Source of the DNA: Neolewinella maritima
Lineage (GTDB): Bacteria > Bacteroidota > Bacteroidia > Chitinophagales > Saprospiraceae
Length of the DNA stretch: 64,000 nt
Reading direction: 5' to 3'
Assembly (NCBI RefSeq): GCF_923081025.1
Contig: NZ_CAKLPZ010000001.1
Location: 1,612,001-1,676,000, forward strand
The notes under the pieces were generated by a model. That model was given only the letters and a program-made list of their open reading frames with translations. It made no database searches and was not told the DNA's origin. Made by a program: the position numbers and the translations under genes. How positions within the stretch are numbered: the stretch's first letter is position 1; each line of letters starts with the position of its first letter. Shown piece by piece: positions 17,719-26,818 of the stretch.

Positions 17719-18327
17719 TTAGTCCGCTCTACGGTAAACGATGGTTTCGTTGCTCACGCCCAGCAACTGCAGCTCCAGTACCTCCTCATCGAGGCGCACG
17801 ATACCGTAACAATCGGTCTGCGCCGCACCTGAAATAGTGAAGCACGGCTCGCCCGTACTGCTCCCCCCGCTACACGCTCCCGGACAGACGTTGTGAAACA
17901 CCATATTTTCCTCCACCAGCAGTTCACCCTCGTAGTAGGTCTTGTAGTGGGTAGGCGTTAGCTCTACCTGTTCCTGCGCATCGTCCGTGCTGATCCAGCG
18001 TCCGGCAAGTAACTGCTGGGCCGCGAGCGCAGGTGCGGAGGCCGGGCCCGTAGTGCCACCCTTACTGCCCGCATAAGCATCTCCTTCTTCACGAATGGTG
18101 AGTCCGTACGGAGTGGGAGCATTAGCTCCACTACCACCGAGGGAGTCATTGAATCCGGCTTCAGGGATGGGCACTGAGTCAGGATTGGTGAGGGGGTACT
18201 GCCCCAGTGTTTCCCCCTGGCCCGATACGGCGAACGTGCCCTGGGCACCAGCCTGGTCCTCTACGGCGTATTCAGCCGCGCAGGCAGTAAATAGGTAGGC
18301 GGTGGCAAGAACAAGGAGGTAGCGCAT
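17719..18327 (-). CDS. Uncharacterised small lipoprotein
   Basis: A 202-residue lipoprotein; the signal MRYLLVLATAYLFTAC puts the lipidated Cys at 16. A low-complexity Gly/Pro/Ala stretch covers roughly residues 25-105. The C-terminal ~90 residues (LLAGRWISTDDAQEQVELTPTHYKTYYEGELL) look like a small lipocalin-type beta barrel, as in many Bacteroidota lipoproteins, with Cys pairs in FHNVCPGACSGG and QTDCYGIV that could form disulfides. No specific family is recognised. It lies between coaE and the T9SS cargo gene on the same strand, with gaps of ~50 bases on each side. Confidence 0.75.
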   Translation of the reverse strand: MRYLLVLATAYLFTACAAEYAVEDQAGAQGTFAVSGQGETLGQYPLTNPDSVPIPEAGFNDSLGGSGANAPTPYGLTIREEGDAYAGSKGGTTGPASAPALAAQQLLAGRWISTDDAQEQVELTPTHYKTYYEGELLVEENMVFHNVCPGACSGGSSTGEPCFTISGAAQTDCYGIVRLDEEVLELQLLGVSNETIVYRRAD

Positions 18328-18375
18328 GGACGGTTTATTCTAGGCTAAGTGCTCCAGTAACGATCACCCGCTTGT

Positions 18376-18957
18376 TTAAGTGCGAAGCAGGCGGTCCAAG
18401 GTCAGAATTTGCGGCAGCAGCAGTTGCTTTCCATCGTTGTGGATCAGGTACGTACCAGCGGCTTCCTTTCGAGCATCCGTCCACTGCTGGGCCGCCCGCT
18501 CGTTGAATTGGGCCGGCGTGATCCCATCGCGTGCCGTGACCCGCTGCATGCGTATGGGCTCCGGGCAGGCTACGACGATAGTAGCATCGTATAGAGTAGC
18601 CGCGGCAATCTCGAATAGAATAGCGGCTTCGTGTAGGGTATAGCTGGCATCCTGATCGGCGTACCAGCGGCTGGCGTCACGGGCTACCGCCGGGTGGACC
18701 AGGGCATTCAGCGCCCTAAGCTCATCCGCATCTCCAAAGACCCGCTCGCTTAGATAGGCCCGGTTGAGACCGCCGGCACTGTACGACTGGACTCCGAACC
18801 GTTGGATGATTGCCTGACGAAGGTCCGGATCGTCAGTCATTAGTGCCTTTGCCCGTACATCCGCGTAGTACACCGGCACGCCTAAGCGCTCAAACTCCCG
18901 GCAGACCGTGGTCTTTCCCGCCCCGATGTTTCCGGTAATACCGATCCGTTTGGCCAT
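18376..18957 (-). CDS. coaE: Dephospho-CoA kinase
   Basis: A 193-residue cytoplasmic enzyme that phosphorylates the 3'-OH of dephospho-CoA with ATP, the last step of CoA synthesis. The P-loop is GNIGAGKTT (9-17), followed by VCREFERLGVPVYYADVRAKALM with the substrate-contacting Asp, then LVHPAVARD and a lid segment near RVTARDGITPAQFNERAAQQ. Length is normal for CoaE. A TATCTTGC box 18 bases upstream suggests its own promoter, downstream of the SulP gene. Confidence 0.95.
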   Translation of the reverse strand: MAKRIGITGNIGAGKTTVCREFERLGVPVYYADVRAKALMTDDPDLRQAIIQRFGVQSYSAGGLNRAYLSERVFGDADELRALNALVHPAVARDASRWYADQDASYTLHEAAILFEIAAATLYDATIVVACPEPIRMQRVTARDGITPAQFNERAAQQWTDARKEAAGTYLIHNDGKQLLLPQILTLDRLLRT

Positions 18958-18975
18958 GCTATACTGCTTTGCCGG

Positions 18976-18983
18976 GCAAGATA
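18976..18983 (-). promoter_or_regulatory. -7-like box for coaE
   Basis: Minus-strand TATCTTGC, a one-mismatch form of TAnnTTTG, 18 bases before the coaE ATG and just past the SulP stop. The same variant precedes ridA. No clear -33 element. Confidence 0.4.
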
Positions 18984-18993
18984 GCCTGCGGAC

Positions 18994-20529
18994 CTACGAC
19001 GGCTGATCTACCGCAACCTTATAGGTAGGATCCTCGAGTACGTTGACTTCAATAATGGCACTGGCTTTGCTTAGCAGTTGACGGGAGTCCTTACTGAGGT
19101 GCTGTAGGTGCACCTTCTTACCCACCTTGTGGTAGCGCTCGGTGAGCTTGTTCAGCGCCTCAATGGCTGACATATCTACGATACGGCTTTCCTCAAAGTC
19201 AATCACGACCTCGTCCGGATCGTTGAGCACATCGAACTTGTCGTTGAACACGGCCACCGAGCCAAAAAATAACGGGCCGTAGATCTCATAGTGCTTCACG
19301 CCCCGCTCGTCCACGTGCTTGCGGGCACGAATGCGTTTTGCACTTTCCCAGGCAAAGTTGAGCGCTGCGATGATTACGCCCACGATGACCGCCAGCGCCA
19401 GGTTGTGCAGGAAGATCGTGACCAGGGTGACCAGGACCATCACCAGCAGGTCCGACTTCGGCATCTTACCGAAGGCATTCAGACTGGCCCATTCGAAGGT
19501 GCCTACGGCTACCATGATCATCAGACCAGTCAGCGCCGCCATGGGCACCAGCTCGATCAGGCTACTGCCGAACATGATGAATACCAGCAGCATCACCGCC
19601 GCTACGATACCGGAAAGCCGCGCCCGCGCACCGGCACTGATGTTGATCAGCGACTGGCCGAGCATGGCACAGCCCCCCATTCCGGAGAGGAAGCCCGACA
19701 GAATGTTCGCCGCACCCTGCGCCACCGCCTCCTTATTACCGCGACCCCGCGTTTCGGTGATCTCATCGATGATGTTGAGAGTCAGCAAGCTTTCGATGAG
19801 TCCAACGCCGGCTACGATCAGGGCATAGGGCAGGATGACCTGCAGCGTCTCGAAAGTGAAGGGAACCTGCGGGATGTGGAAGGGTGGGAAGCCACCGGAG
19901 ATACTGGCCAGGTCGCCCACCGTCTTGGTGTCGATGCCCAGCGCAGCTACTACGCCGAATACCGTGAGAATAGCAACGAGGGAAGCCGGTACGGTCTTGG
20001 TCAGCTTCGGAAGACCCCAGATAATGGCCATGGTGAGCAGGACCAGTCCGACAAATAGATACAGCGCACTACCCGTGAGCCAATCGCCCGTAGCGGGATT
20101 CTTGAATTGATCCAGCTGCGACATGAAGATGATGATCGCCAGTCCGTTGACGAAGCCGAAGATGGCAGGGTGGGGGACCAGCCGCATCAGCTTGCCCAAT
20201 CGTAGCACACCGGCGAGCACCTGGAACAGACCCGCCAGTACGACGGTGGCGAAGATGTACTCGATGCCGTGAGACTGCGCCAGCGATACGATCACCACGG
20301 CAACGGCACCGGTAGCACCGGAGATCATGCCTGGCCGACCGCCGAAGATGGCCGTGACGATACCCATCACGAAGGCCGCGTACAGACCCGTGAGCGGGGG
20401 CAACCCGGCAAGAAATGCGAAGGCAACCGCCTCCGGCACCAGGGCCAGGGCTACGGTAATGCCCGAGAGGATCTCGATCCGGTAGTTGACCTTCTGCGAA
20501 AAATCAAAGAGGTTTATATATTTCTCCAT
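18994..20529 (-). CDS. SulP-family inorganic anion transporter with STAS domain
   Basis: A 511-residue inner-membrane anion transporter (sulfate, bicarbonate or similar). The N-terminal transport domain has the SulP pattern: GITVALALVPEAVAFAFLAGLPPLTGLYAAF, then GATGAVAVVIVSLA, FVNGLAIIIFMSQ and a FLSGMGGCAMLGQS loop. Residues ~405-505 form a cytoplasmic STAS domain (YGPLFFGSVAVFNDKF, VIDFEESRIVDMSAIEAL) that usually regulates transport. The start is MEKYINLFDF. No carbonic anhydrase is next to it, so the anion is undecided. The divergent neighbour is a ferredoxin gene. Confidence 0.93.
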   Translation of the reverse strand: MEKYINLFDFSQKVNYRIEILSGITVALALVPEAVAFAFLAGLPPLTGLYAAFVMGIVTAIFGGRPGMISGATGAVAVVIVSLAQSHGIEYIFATVVLAGLFQVLAGVLRLGKLMRLVPHPAIFGFVNGLAIIIFMSQLDQFKNPATGDWLTGSALYLFVGLVLLTMAIIWGLPKLTKTVPASLVAILTVFGVVAALGIDTKTVGDLASISGGFPPFHIPQVPFTFETLQVILPYALIVAGVGLIESLLTLNIIDEITETRGRGNKEAVAQGAANILSGFLSGMGGCAMLGQSLINISAGARARLSGIVAAVMLLVFIMFGSSLIELVPMAALTGLMIMVAVGTFEWASLNAFGKMPKSDLLVMVLVTLVTIFLHNLALAVIVGVIIAALNFAWESAKRIRARKHVDERGVKHYEIYGPLFFGSVAVFNDKFDVLNDPDEVVIDFEESRIVDMSAIEALNKLTERYHKVGKKVHLQHLSKDSRQLLSKASAIIEVNVLEDPTYKVAVDQPS

Positions 20530-20606
20530 CTGTGCATCAAGGACTTACCTACGTGACACATGCCACGACCCCGCCTAAGAGCGCGCAAAGGTACGCCGCA
20601 GCGACC

Positions 20607-20614
20607 TATATTTG
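20607..20614 (+). promoter_or_regulatory. -7 box TATATTTG for ferredoxin
   Basis: Perfect TAnnTTTG match, ending 17 bases before the ferredoxin ATG at 20632. It supports that start over the in-frame ATG at 20560. No -33 TTG at normal spacing. Confidence 0.5.
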
Positions 20615-20631
20615 CCCCGCAAATCAAGCCC

Positions 20632-20967
20632 ATGCCCGAACCCGGAAACATTTTGCTGACCGTCATCGACCGCGTCGGCGAGATCCACGAACTGGAAGCG
20701 CCTACGGACATGAATATGAACGTCATGGAAGTCTGTAAGGCCTACGAACTGCCCGTCAAGGGGACCTGCGGGGGCATGGCGCTGTGCAGCACCTGCCACT
20801 GCTACGTCGTGTCCGACACCCCGCTACCGGAAATGCGGGACGACGAAGAGGATATGCTCGACCAGGCCTTCTTTGTGGAGGACAACAGCCGACTGGGCTG
20901 TCAGCTACGGATCACGGAGGCGCTCGACGGGCTGCGCGTTCAGCTGGCTCCCGAAACGGAAGATTAA
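20632..20967 (+). CDS. 2Fe-2S ferredoxin (adrenodoxin type)
   Basis: A 111-residue soluble electron carrier. The cluster ligands follow the adrenodoxin pattern: Cys46, Cys52, Cys55 (GTCGGMALCSTC) and Cys90 (RLGCQL). Cys35 and Cys57 are extra. The acidic region LPEMRDDEEDML is where adrenodoxin-type ferredoxins meet their reductases and oxidases. The upstream in-frame ATG at 20560 would add a basic, non-conserved 24 residues and lies before the -7 box, so I use ATG 20632. The partner is unknown; none is adjacent, and no isc genes are beside it. Confidence 0.92.
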   Translation: MPEPGNILLTVIDRVGEIHELEAPTDMNMNVMEVCKAYELPVKGTCGGMALCSTCHCYVVSDTPLPEMRDDEEDMLDQAFFVEDNSRLGCQLRITEALDGLRVQLAPETED

Positions 20968-20990
20968 TTTTCTAAAAAGTGCGGCAAACT

Positions 20991-21020
20991 TTTGCGGATT
21001 GCGGATTGTATCTATCTTTG
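20991..21020 (+). promoter_or_regulatory. Promoter of initiator tRNA
   Basis: TTTG (20991-20994) and TATCTTTG (21013-21020) are separated by 18 bases, the full Bacteroidota -33/-7 pattern. Transcription would start near 21027, about 30 bases before the tRNA. This is the best complete promoter in the window. Confidence 0.75.
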
Positions 21021-21056
21021 CAGCCCGTTACGAAGGTAGCGTGGTAAAAATTACAT

Positions 21057-21129
<73 letters not shown>

Positions 21130-21139
21130 CTTTAGCATT

Positions 21140-21173
21140 AGCCGTTACGGACGATCGTCCGTAACGGCTTTTT
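21140..21173 (+). terminator. Intrinsic terminator after tRNA
   Basis: A perfect 13-bp stem (agccgttacggac / gtccgtaacggct) with a GATC loop, followed by TTTT. It sits 11 bases after the tRNA. The minus side lacks a T run, so it is a weaker candidate for the convergent AsmA gene. Confidence 0.92.
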
Positions 21174-21178
21174 GCGTT

Positions 21179-24100
21179 TTACTGCCCGCCGTCCCCCGAC
21201 TTCTTCCGCTTGAAGGGGTTGAATTTTTCCAGCTCCTTTTTCACATCGTCTACCGCATCCTTGGCAGCCCCGGGTAGGGCAAGGCTGTCGGCACTCGCCG
21301 TAGTGTCGCGTCCGAGTCCTAGCGCTCCCTTCAGTTGATTGGCCGCTTCGCGCTCCAGGCGCTCGGCCTGCTGGGCGGCGGCACTGCGCAGACTGTCTTC
21401 GACCAGCTTGGCCCGGTTGCCCGCGAGCGCTTTGGCCGAGTCTACACGATTCTCCAGCTCATTGCGCACTTCCTCCTTACGGGTGTCCAACTCCTGTTGT
21501 ACGCGGTCCTTTACCGCATCGGTGACCGAGCCGGCCAGCGACTGATCGCCACCGCTACCTTCCGTACCCAGCAGATCGAAGCCGGCCCGCGGACTGGCCA
21601 GCGTACCGGTCAGCTTAATATTGAGATTCAGGGTGTCACCGGGGGAGATATTGAGTCCCAGCTTGCTTGCCTGACCGGATAGCTTGTCTAGCGCGGATAG
21701 TGCCGTGCCGGTCACCAAATTACCCTGGATTAGGGTACGTGGAACGGCGGCACGGATACGGTAGTCCATGTCGGTATCCAGACCGTGGGTACCCCCCAAT
21801 TGCATGGGGATGCCGGCCAGCTTGAAATCGAAGGGGTTCACGGTGACCTTACCGTCGTTTACCTGAAAGGCAGCGATGATGTTCCGGATGGTCGTACTGT
21901 TCTTCAGCTCGTTCACGTTGAGCGCGTTGCCGATGACCTGCAGGGGTTTGAAGGATGCGATACGGGCCTCTGCGGTGCGCAACAATCCCTTCGCGTCGAT
22001 ACTCTTTAGATCGGGGAACATATCAGCCCCTAGCTTGCCCTCCATCACCAACTGGCTGCTAAAGGTGCCGGAAATGAACTTACCTACCGGCGCCAGGATG
22101 GCAAAGGTATTGAGGCTACTGAATGCCTGGGAAAAGTCCAGGTTCTCCATATCGTACGAGAAATGAAAGCCCGGCTCGTCTCCCTCCGCCGTGTCGTAGG
22201 AGCCGGTGAAACCCATCGCTCCACCCAGTAGGTTGGCCCGTCCGTCTTCGATCACTACCGCCCCGTCGCGTATACGCATGATGCCCTTCACGTTGTTCAT
22301 CGTGATGTCCGTGTACTGTACGCGGTCAGCCAGCATATCCACCTGTAGGTTAATGTTCCGGGGAATAGGAATGGGTGCGGCAGCCTGCGCGGAGTCTGAG
22401 GGCGAGGTCGCAGGTGCGGAGTCCGAGGCGGGGTCCTCCATGAAATCCGCAACGTTGAAGAATCCCGAACGGACGGATAGATCACCCGTGAGCACGCCAT
22501 CGTCGAAGGTGTAGTCGAACAGGTTATTGACGATTCCGGAAGCGGTGAAACTACTTTGCTCCAGGGTAGCAGCGGCATTGGCGATCTCCAGGCGGTTGGG
22601 CTTGATGTTGCCCGTCACGCGGAGGTCTTTAGGTCGGTAGGTGCCGTAGGCGAGCTCCTTGATGTCAGCATCCACGTCGAAGTCAAAGCGATCGAAGATC
22701 TCCATAGACTCGCTTTCCGCTGTGGAAGCAGTGGCCGGACCGTTTAATTCAGCCGGACTGCTCACCCGGTCGGGCTCTTCCTCGACCATCCACTCGTCGG
22801 CATCGAAGAAGTTGGAGCGCAGGGTGACGCTGCCCCGCATGGTCTGCTCGGGGCTAAAGTAGGCCAGTATATTATTGATCTTACCGGATGCGGAGATGTC
22901 ACTGCGCCCCAGGGTAGCGGTGAACTGCTGCAGGTCAACGAACTGCGGACTGAACTCCGCCCGCGCCTGGGCGATCCGCACCGGGGGGGTACCCTCCGCC
23001 GCGTACACCAGGTTGCTGATCAGCACATCACCGGCAAGGTCGACCTCGGCGTAGCGGCCGGCGTCAATGGCGCTTTGCCGTACGTTGGCGGCCGTGATAT
23101 CGGCCACGATGCGGCCGGCTAATTCACTGACGCCCTCCAGCGGAATAGCGGAAGACCACTTCGCCAGGTCGAGCGTGCCCTTGATGCGGGCGTCTATGTT
23201 TGGATCGGACAGCGGGGTACGTAGTTTAAAGAGACCGGTAAAGGGGTCACCCCCCAGGTTGAAATCGAAGCGTGGGATATCGACCACCAGTTGGTTGAGG
23301 TCGCTGGACGGGCTGGTTACAGCTAGCTGGGCATCGATACCCGTAATGCCAACTGGTCGGCCCGGGTACTGCACGCTGCCTCCGCTTATATCACTCTGAA
23401 CCGTGAAGGCGGGGTAGACTTCCTGCTCACTATTAAAGGTACCGTCAACGGTTCCCGACAGGGTGAAGGTGCCGCCGGTCTTTACCCGTTCGTAGCCTTC
23501 GGTATACGCCGCGGGGACGATACTCCAGAGCTGGCGAAAATCATTGGCCGGGGCCTGGTAGGTCAGGTCGAAGTCGATGTCGTCATTCTCCTGCAGGTCA
23601 ATGCTTCCACCAAACTCCAGACGGAGCGCATTGAGGTCTACGCGGTTGTCCTTGAAGGTGTAGCGAAATTCGTCGGCATCGATGTTGACGATAGCATCAG
23701 CGTCCAGGCGCACTTCATCCAGATAGGTCAGTCCGCCCTGCTGTAGGGTAAAGGCATCGGCCTGGGCCTGAGTCGTGAGGTCGAATACGGAGGCCGTGAA
23801 GTCACCGTCGCCGGTAGCCTGCATACCGGTAAGTTTGATATAGGTCTCGGTGGTACGATCATCGTATACTAGGCTACCGTCATTAATGGCGAAGTGGTCC
23901 AGCGTTATGAGCATAGTGCCTTCCGTAGAAGCACTCGCACCGGCGTCCGCGCCCGCTGGATCGTCGATGGTGATGAGGTAGTTGGCGAGCTCAGGCGTGA
24001 GAACTAAAATATTCACATCGGGCTGCTCCAGGGTGACGGCATCGATCTGGTAGCGGCCCCCTCCGGCGATGACGGACCAAAAACCCAGGTCGACACGGGC

Positions 24101-24370
24101 CTCCTGACCGGTCACTAGGGGCAGACCGGCGAAGGTGTCGATGCCCACTACGGAGAAGTCTTCGACGACGAGTGAGATGTCCGGGAAGCTACGCAGGAAG
24201 CTCACATCGGCATCCGCAAAGTCGACGCGGGCGTTCAGGTTCTCATTGGCGGCAGTCTTGACTCTGGCGACGATCTGATCTTTAAACAGCACGGGGGCGG
24301 CAACCAGGAATCCGATCAACAGGACGAAAAAAACGGCAAAACCAATGAGCAGACGTTTGGCGAGTTTCAT
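21179..24370 (-). CDS. AsmA-family protein
   Basis: A 1063-residue envelope protein with one N-terminal membrane anchor (LLIGFAVFFVLLIGFLVAAPVLF) and a long periplasmic part. AsmA-type features are the N-terminal VARVKTAANENLNARVDFADADVSFLRSFPDISLVVEDFSV segment and repeated beta-strand units with GxLxL/DLT patterns. The C-terminal block includes FISGTFSSQLVMEGKLGADMFPDLKSIDAKG and LKLTGTLASPRAGFDLLG-like sequence, followed by an Ala/Glu-rich helical tail. AsmA-like proteins are related to bridge-type lipid transport between membranes; a role in outer-membrane lipid balance is inferred. The start sits on the membrane anchor. It stands alone, convergent with the tRNA. Confidence 0.88.
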   Translation of the reverse strand: MKLAKRLLIGFAVFFVLLIGFLVAAPVLFKDQIVARVKTAANENLNARVDFADADVSFLRSFPDISLVVEDFSVVGIDTFAGLPLVTGQEARVDLGFWSVIAGGGRYQIDAVTLEQPDVNILVLTPELANYLITIDDPAGADAGASASTEGTMLITLDHFAINDGSLVYDDRTTETYIKLTGMQATGDGDFTASVFDLTTQAQADAFTLQQGGLTYLDEVRLDADAIVNIDADEFRYTFKDNRVDLNALRLEFGGSIDLQENDDIDFDLTYQAPANDFRQLWSIVPAAYTEGYERVKTGGTFTLSGTVDGTFNSEQEVYPAFTVQSDISGGSVQYPGRPVGITGIDAQLAVTSPSSDLNQLVVDIPRFDFNLGGDPFTGLFKLRTPLSDPNIDARIKGTLDLAKWSSAIPLEGVSELAGRIVADITAANVRQSAIDAGRYAEVDLAGDVLISNLVYAAEGTPPVRIAQARAEFSPQFVDLQQFTATLGRSDISASGKINNILAYFSPEQTMRGSVTLRSNFFDADEWMVEEEPDRVSSPAELNGPATASTAESESMEIFDRFDFDVDADIKELAYGTYRPKDLRVTGNIKPNRLEIANAAATLEQSSFTASGIVNNLFDYTFDDGVLTGDLSVRSGFFNVADFMEDPASDSAPATSPSDSAQAAAPIPIPRNINLQVDMLADRVQYTDITMNNVKGIMRIRDGAVVIEDGRANLLGGAMGFTGSYDTAEGDEPGFHFSYDMENLDFSQAFSSLNTFAILAPVGKFISGTFSSQLVMEGKLGADMFPDLKSIDAKGLLRTAEARIASFKPLQVIGNALNVNELKNSTTIRNIIAAFQVNDGKVTVNPFDFKLAGIPMQLGGTHGLDTDMDYRIRAAVPRTLIQGNLVTGTALSALDKLSGQASKLGLNISPGDTLNLNIKLTGTLASPRAGFDLLGTEGSGGDQSLAGSVTDAVKDRVQQELDTRKEEVRNELENRVDSAKALAGNRAKLVEDSLRSAAAQQAERLEREAANQLKGALGLGRDTTASADSLALPGAAKDAVDDVKKELEKFNPFKRKKSGDGGQ

Positions 24371-24429
24371 AAGATAAATTTTAGCGGGAACAGCTTGGTG
24401 GGGTGGCTGGTTGGGTATAACCTTTGTGG

Positions 24430-24451
24430 TAGCGGCTTGTTAGTGCCGCTA
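24430..24451. repeat. 7-bp inverted repeat upstream of RNase D promoter
   Basis: TAGCGGC (24430-24436) and GCCGCTA (24445-24451) around an 8-base spacer, 15 bases before the -7 box. The placement suits an operator, but no regulator is known. Confidence 0.35.
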
Positions 24452-24466
24452 GAGTGACTCTGAACG

Positions 24467-24474
24467 TAGTTTTG
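24467..24474 (+). promoter_or_regulatory. -7 box TAGTTTTG for RNase D gene
   Basis: Perfect TAnnTTTG match 54 bases before the RNase D ATG. A TTG at 24437-24439 is too far (27 bases) for a standard -33. Confidence 0.45.
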
Positions 24475-24528
24475 CGTCACACCCCGGGGATGATCGCAGT
24501 AGGTTATCCCAGTCCTTAAGTATCTCTC

Positions 24529-25725
24529 ATGACCGCAGCCGGTATCGACTACACACTTATTAACAGTCCGCAGGGCCTACAACAGTTTGCCGATCTTCAC
24601 CGGGGGGTGGACTGGATGGGCTTCGACACGGAATTCATCGGCGAGAAACGCTACCACACCCTGCTGTGCCTGATACAGATCAGCAGCGAACACGGATACT
24701 ACCTGCTCGACCCCCTGGCCGTAGACGATCTTACCCCCTTTCTAGACATCATACAGGACCCCGCCGTGGTCAAGATCACCCACGCCGGCGACAACGATTA
24801 CCGTCTGCTCTACCGCGCACACGGTATCACCCCGGCCAACGTATTCGATACTCAGGTAGCCGCCGCCTTCATCGGCCACCGCTATCCTACGAGCTTTGCT
24901 AAGCTGGTCGAGGCGGAGACGGGGGAGAGCGTAGGGAAGGGCTACGCCGTCACCGACTGGTCGCGCCGCCCCATGAGCGACAAGCAGATCAAGTACGCAC
25001 TGTACGATGTAGTATACCTGCGTCAGCTGTACGATATCATTACGGACAAGTTGCGCACCAACGATCGCCTGGACTGGGCCCTGGAAGAGTGTGCACTGAT
25101 GACGGACGGCGATTACTACTACCGCGATCCGAACCACGAGTTGCTGCACAGCAACATCGCCCGTAGCAGTAAAACGAAAGATCGGGTCTTCCTGCTGCGC
25201 CTATTCGAATGGCGCCGTTCGCAGGCTGAAAAGCGGAACTACTCGAAGGAAATGATCCTGCCGGGAAAGATCATCGGTCAGCTCGTGCGCGGCGTCCGCG
25301 GCGGCAAGGAGAGTATGATGGAAAACCGGCGACTACCGGGCAAGACCGTGAGTCGGCACGGAGATCTTTTCGTGGACTTCTACAACACTCCCGCCACGCC
25401 GGAGGAACTCACGATCGTCAAACAGATCCAGCGTACTACCCAGGAGGATGAGGATGACGATATGATCATCGAACTGCTCTACCTGCTCATGAAGTACCGG
25501 GCCGCAGAGGCTAATATCAGCCATGCCCTGGTCATGCCCCGTAATGCGATCAAGCGGATGAAGCAGGAAGAATCTATCCGCCAGAGTATTCTGGGCTCCG
25601 GCTGGCGCCGCGAGCTACTCGGGGAGGATTTCGTGGGCTGGCTAAAGCACTTCGACCGGCTTGCCATGCGCATCGAGGGCGGCAAGATCAGTCTGAACGT
25701 GCGGGAAGCCGAGCCGGTGAAGTAG
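24529..25725 (+). CDS. rnd: Ribonuclease D (DEDD exonuclease with HRDC domain)
   Basis: A 398-residue 3'-5' exoribonuclease that trims tRNA and other structured RNA ends. DEDDy active-site residues are visible: Asp33 and Glu35 in GFDTEF, the HAGDND segment (Asp88/Asp90), and Tyr156-x3-Asp160 in YALYD. GYAVTDWSRRPMSDKQIKYA is typical of the family. Residues ~210-295 match an HRDC-like nucleic-acid-binding domain (LLRLFEWRRSQAEKRNYSKEMILPG). The gene is monocistronic by layout; its last 38 bases overlap the end of the convergent glycosyltransferase gene. Confidence 0.93.
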   Translation: MTAAGIDYTLINSPQGLQQFADLHRGVDWMGFDTEFIGEKRYHTLLCLIQISSEHGYYLLDPLAVDDLTPFLDIIQDPAVVKITHAGDNDYRLLYRAHGITPANVFDTQVAAAFIGHRYPTSFAKLVEAETGESVGKGYAVTDWSRRPMSDKQIKYALYDVVYLRQLYDIITDKLRTNDRLDWALEECALMTDGDYYYRDPNHELLHSNIARSSKTKDRVFLLRLFEWRRSQAEKRNYSKEMILPGKIIGQLVRGVRGGKESMMENRRLPGKTVSRHGDLFVDFYNTPATPEELTIVKQIQRTTQEDEDDDMIIELLYLLMKYRAAEANISHALVMPRNAIKRMKQEESIRQSILGSGWRRELLGEDFVGWLKHFDRLAMRIEGGKISLNVREAEPVK

Positions 25726-26818
25726 TCACCTGGCGGGCTAAATCTGAATAGATCTTCAGGAGCTTAGGAGCTTCGACTTCCCAACAGAGGTCGCGCGCTG
25801 CTGCGTGGCAGTTGGCCTGTAACTGTACATACCGATCGGGCTGATCGATAAGTTCTCGTATGACCGCTGCCAGCGCTGTCGGAGAAAGGGTAGGGAGTAG
25901 TGAGAACACATCGTACTGTACGTGAATCGCCCGGTATTCCGGGAAGTCCATCTGTACGCTGGGCAGGCCAGCCTGTATGTAATCGAGCGACTTATTGGCG
26001 AGACTGTAGTAGTAGCTCGGACTAGAATCGGCCAGTAGGTTGAGGCCTAGCCAGGCTTGCGCCGTGAGCGCTGGCAGGTCGGCTGGTGGTGTAAAGCCGG
26101 CGAACCATACCCGGTTGCTGACGCCAAATTCCACGGCGATGCGCTGGAGTGGTTCGAGTTCAGGACCGGAGCCTACGATCCATAGCTTACAACTAGATGG
26201 TAAGAGGGGTAGCGCTTCAATGGCTGTAGCTAGACCGCGCCCTGGGTTGAGCATACCCTGGTACAGTATTACTCCTTCAGAATTTTCTTTATTTGTATAC
26301 TCGATCTGCTCTGGTACATTTCGAATGACCTCAAATGTAATCTTATAGTCCTCCTCAAGTAGCTCGGCCAGCGCAGGGCCGACCGTATAGCGTGCATCGG
26401 TACGAGGAACGAGCCGGCGGCCTACCGTTCGCCAAATCCGACGGATGAGGGGGCGGTGGACCACCTCGGGCGTCTCACTAAACCATTCGTGCGCATCGTA
26501 CACAATTTTAGTGTCGGGACTACGCAGGAAGCTGACCGCCAATAAAGTATCCAGATCGACTGCACAGATTACCTCCGCGGTCTGCTGGCGGAGGTAGTTC
26601 CTTAGGCGGTACGTGTATTCGAGATAGAACCGCTTCCCAGAGTGCCAGCGGCAGCGTAGACGATGCGTACGGTAGGTGCGCGACTCAAGTGGGGGGCTAC
26701 CGGGTAGCCACCGTCCTAGCAGGAGAACGTCGTGACCGGCGGCCTGCAGGGTCGTGCATATCCGGTCCATCCGCTGATCGTGGCTCAGGTCATTCGTGAC
26801 CGTGCAGATGATTCTCAT
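25688..26818 (-). CDS. Glycosyltransferase family 4 protein
   Basis: A 376-residue GT-B enzyme. N-terminal half: TVTNDLSHDQRMDRICTTLQAAGHDVLLLGR and CAVDLDTLLAVSF, the acceptor-binding Rossmann fold. C-terminal half: VILYQGMLNPGRGLATAIEALPLL, LWIVGSGPELEPLQ, FAGFTPPADLPAL and YYYSLANKSLDYIQAGLPSVQMDFPEY, the nucleotide-sugar site of GT4. Likely role is sugar transfer for surface polysaccharide; donor and acceptor unknown. The ATG overlaps the recQ stop (ATGA), the last of a seven-gene run. Its 3' end overlaps RNase D. Confidence 0.9.
   Translation of the reverse strand: MRIICTVTNDLSHDQRMDRICTTLQAAGHDVLLLGRWLPGSPPLESRTYRTHRLRCRWHSGKRFYLEYTYRLRNYLRQQTAEVICAVDLDTLLAVSFLRSPDTKIVYDAHEWFSETPEVVHRPLIRRIWRTVGRRLVPRTDARYTVGPALAELLEEDYKITFEVIRNVPEQIEYTNKENSEGVILYQGMLNPGRGLATAIEALPLLPSSCKLWIVGSGPELEPLQRIAVEFGVSNRVWFAGFTPPADLPALTAQAWLGLNLLADSSPSYYYSLANKSLDYIQAGLPSVQMDFPEYRAIHVQYDVFSLLPTLSPTALAAVIRELIDQPDRYVQLQANCHAAARDLCWEVEAPKLLKIYSDLARQVTTSPARLPARSD

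Noticed and set aside
19291-20058. 255-aa plus-strand frame rich in His, Asp, Gln and Gly
   Set aside because: Antisense to the SulP transporter; the unusual composition comes from reading hydrophobic codons backwards.
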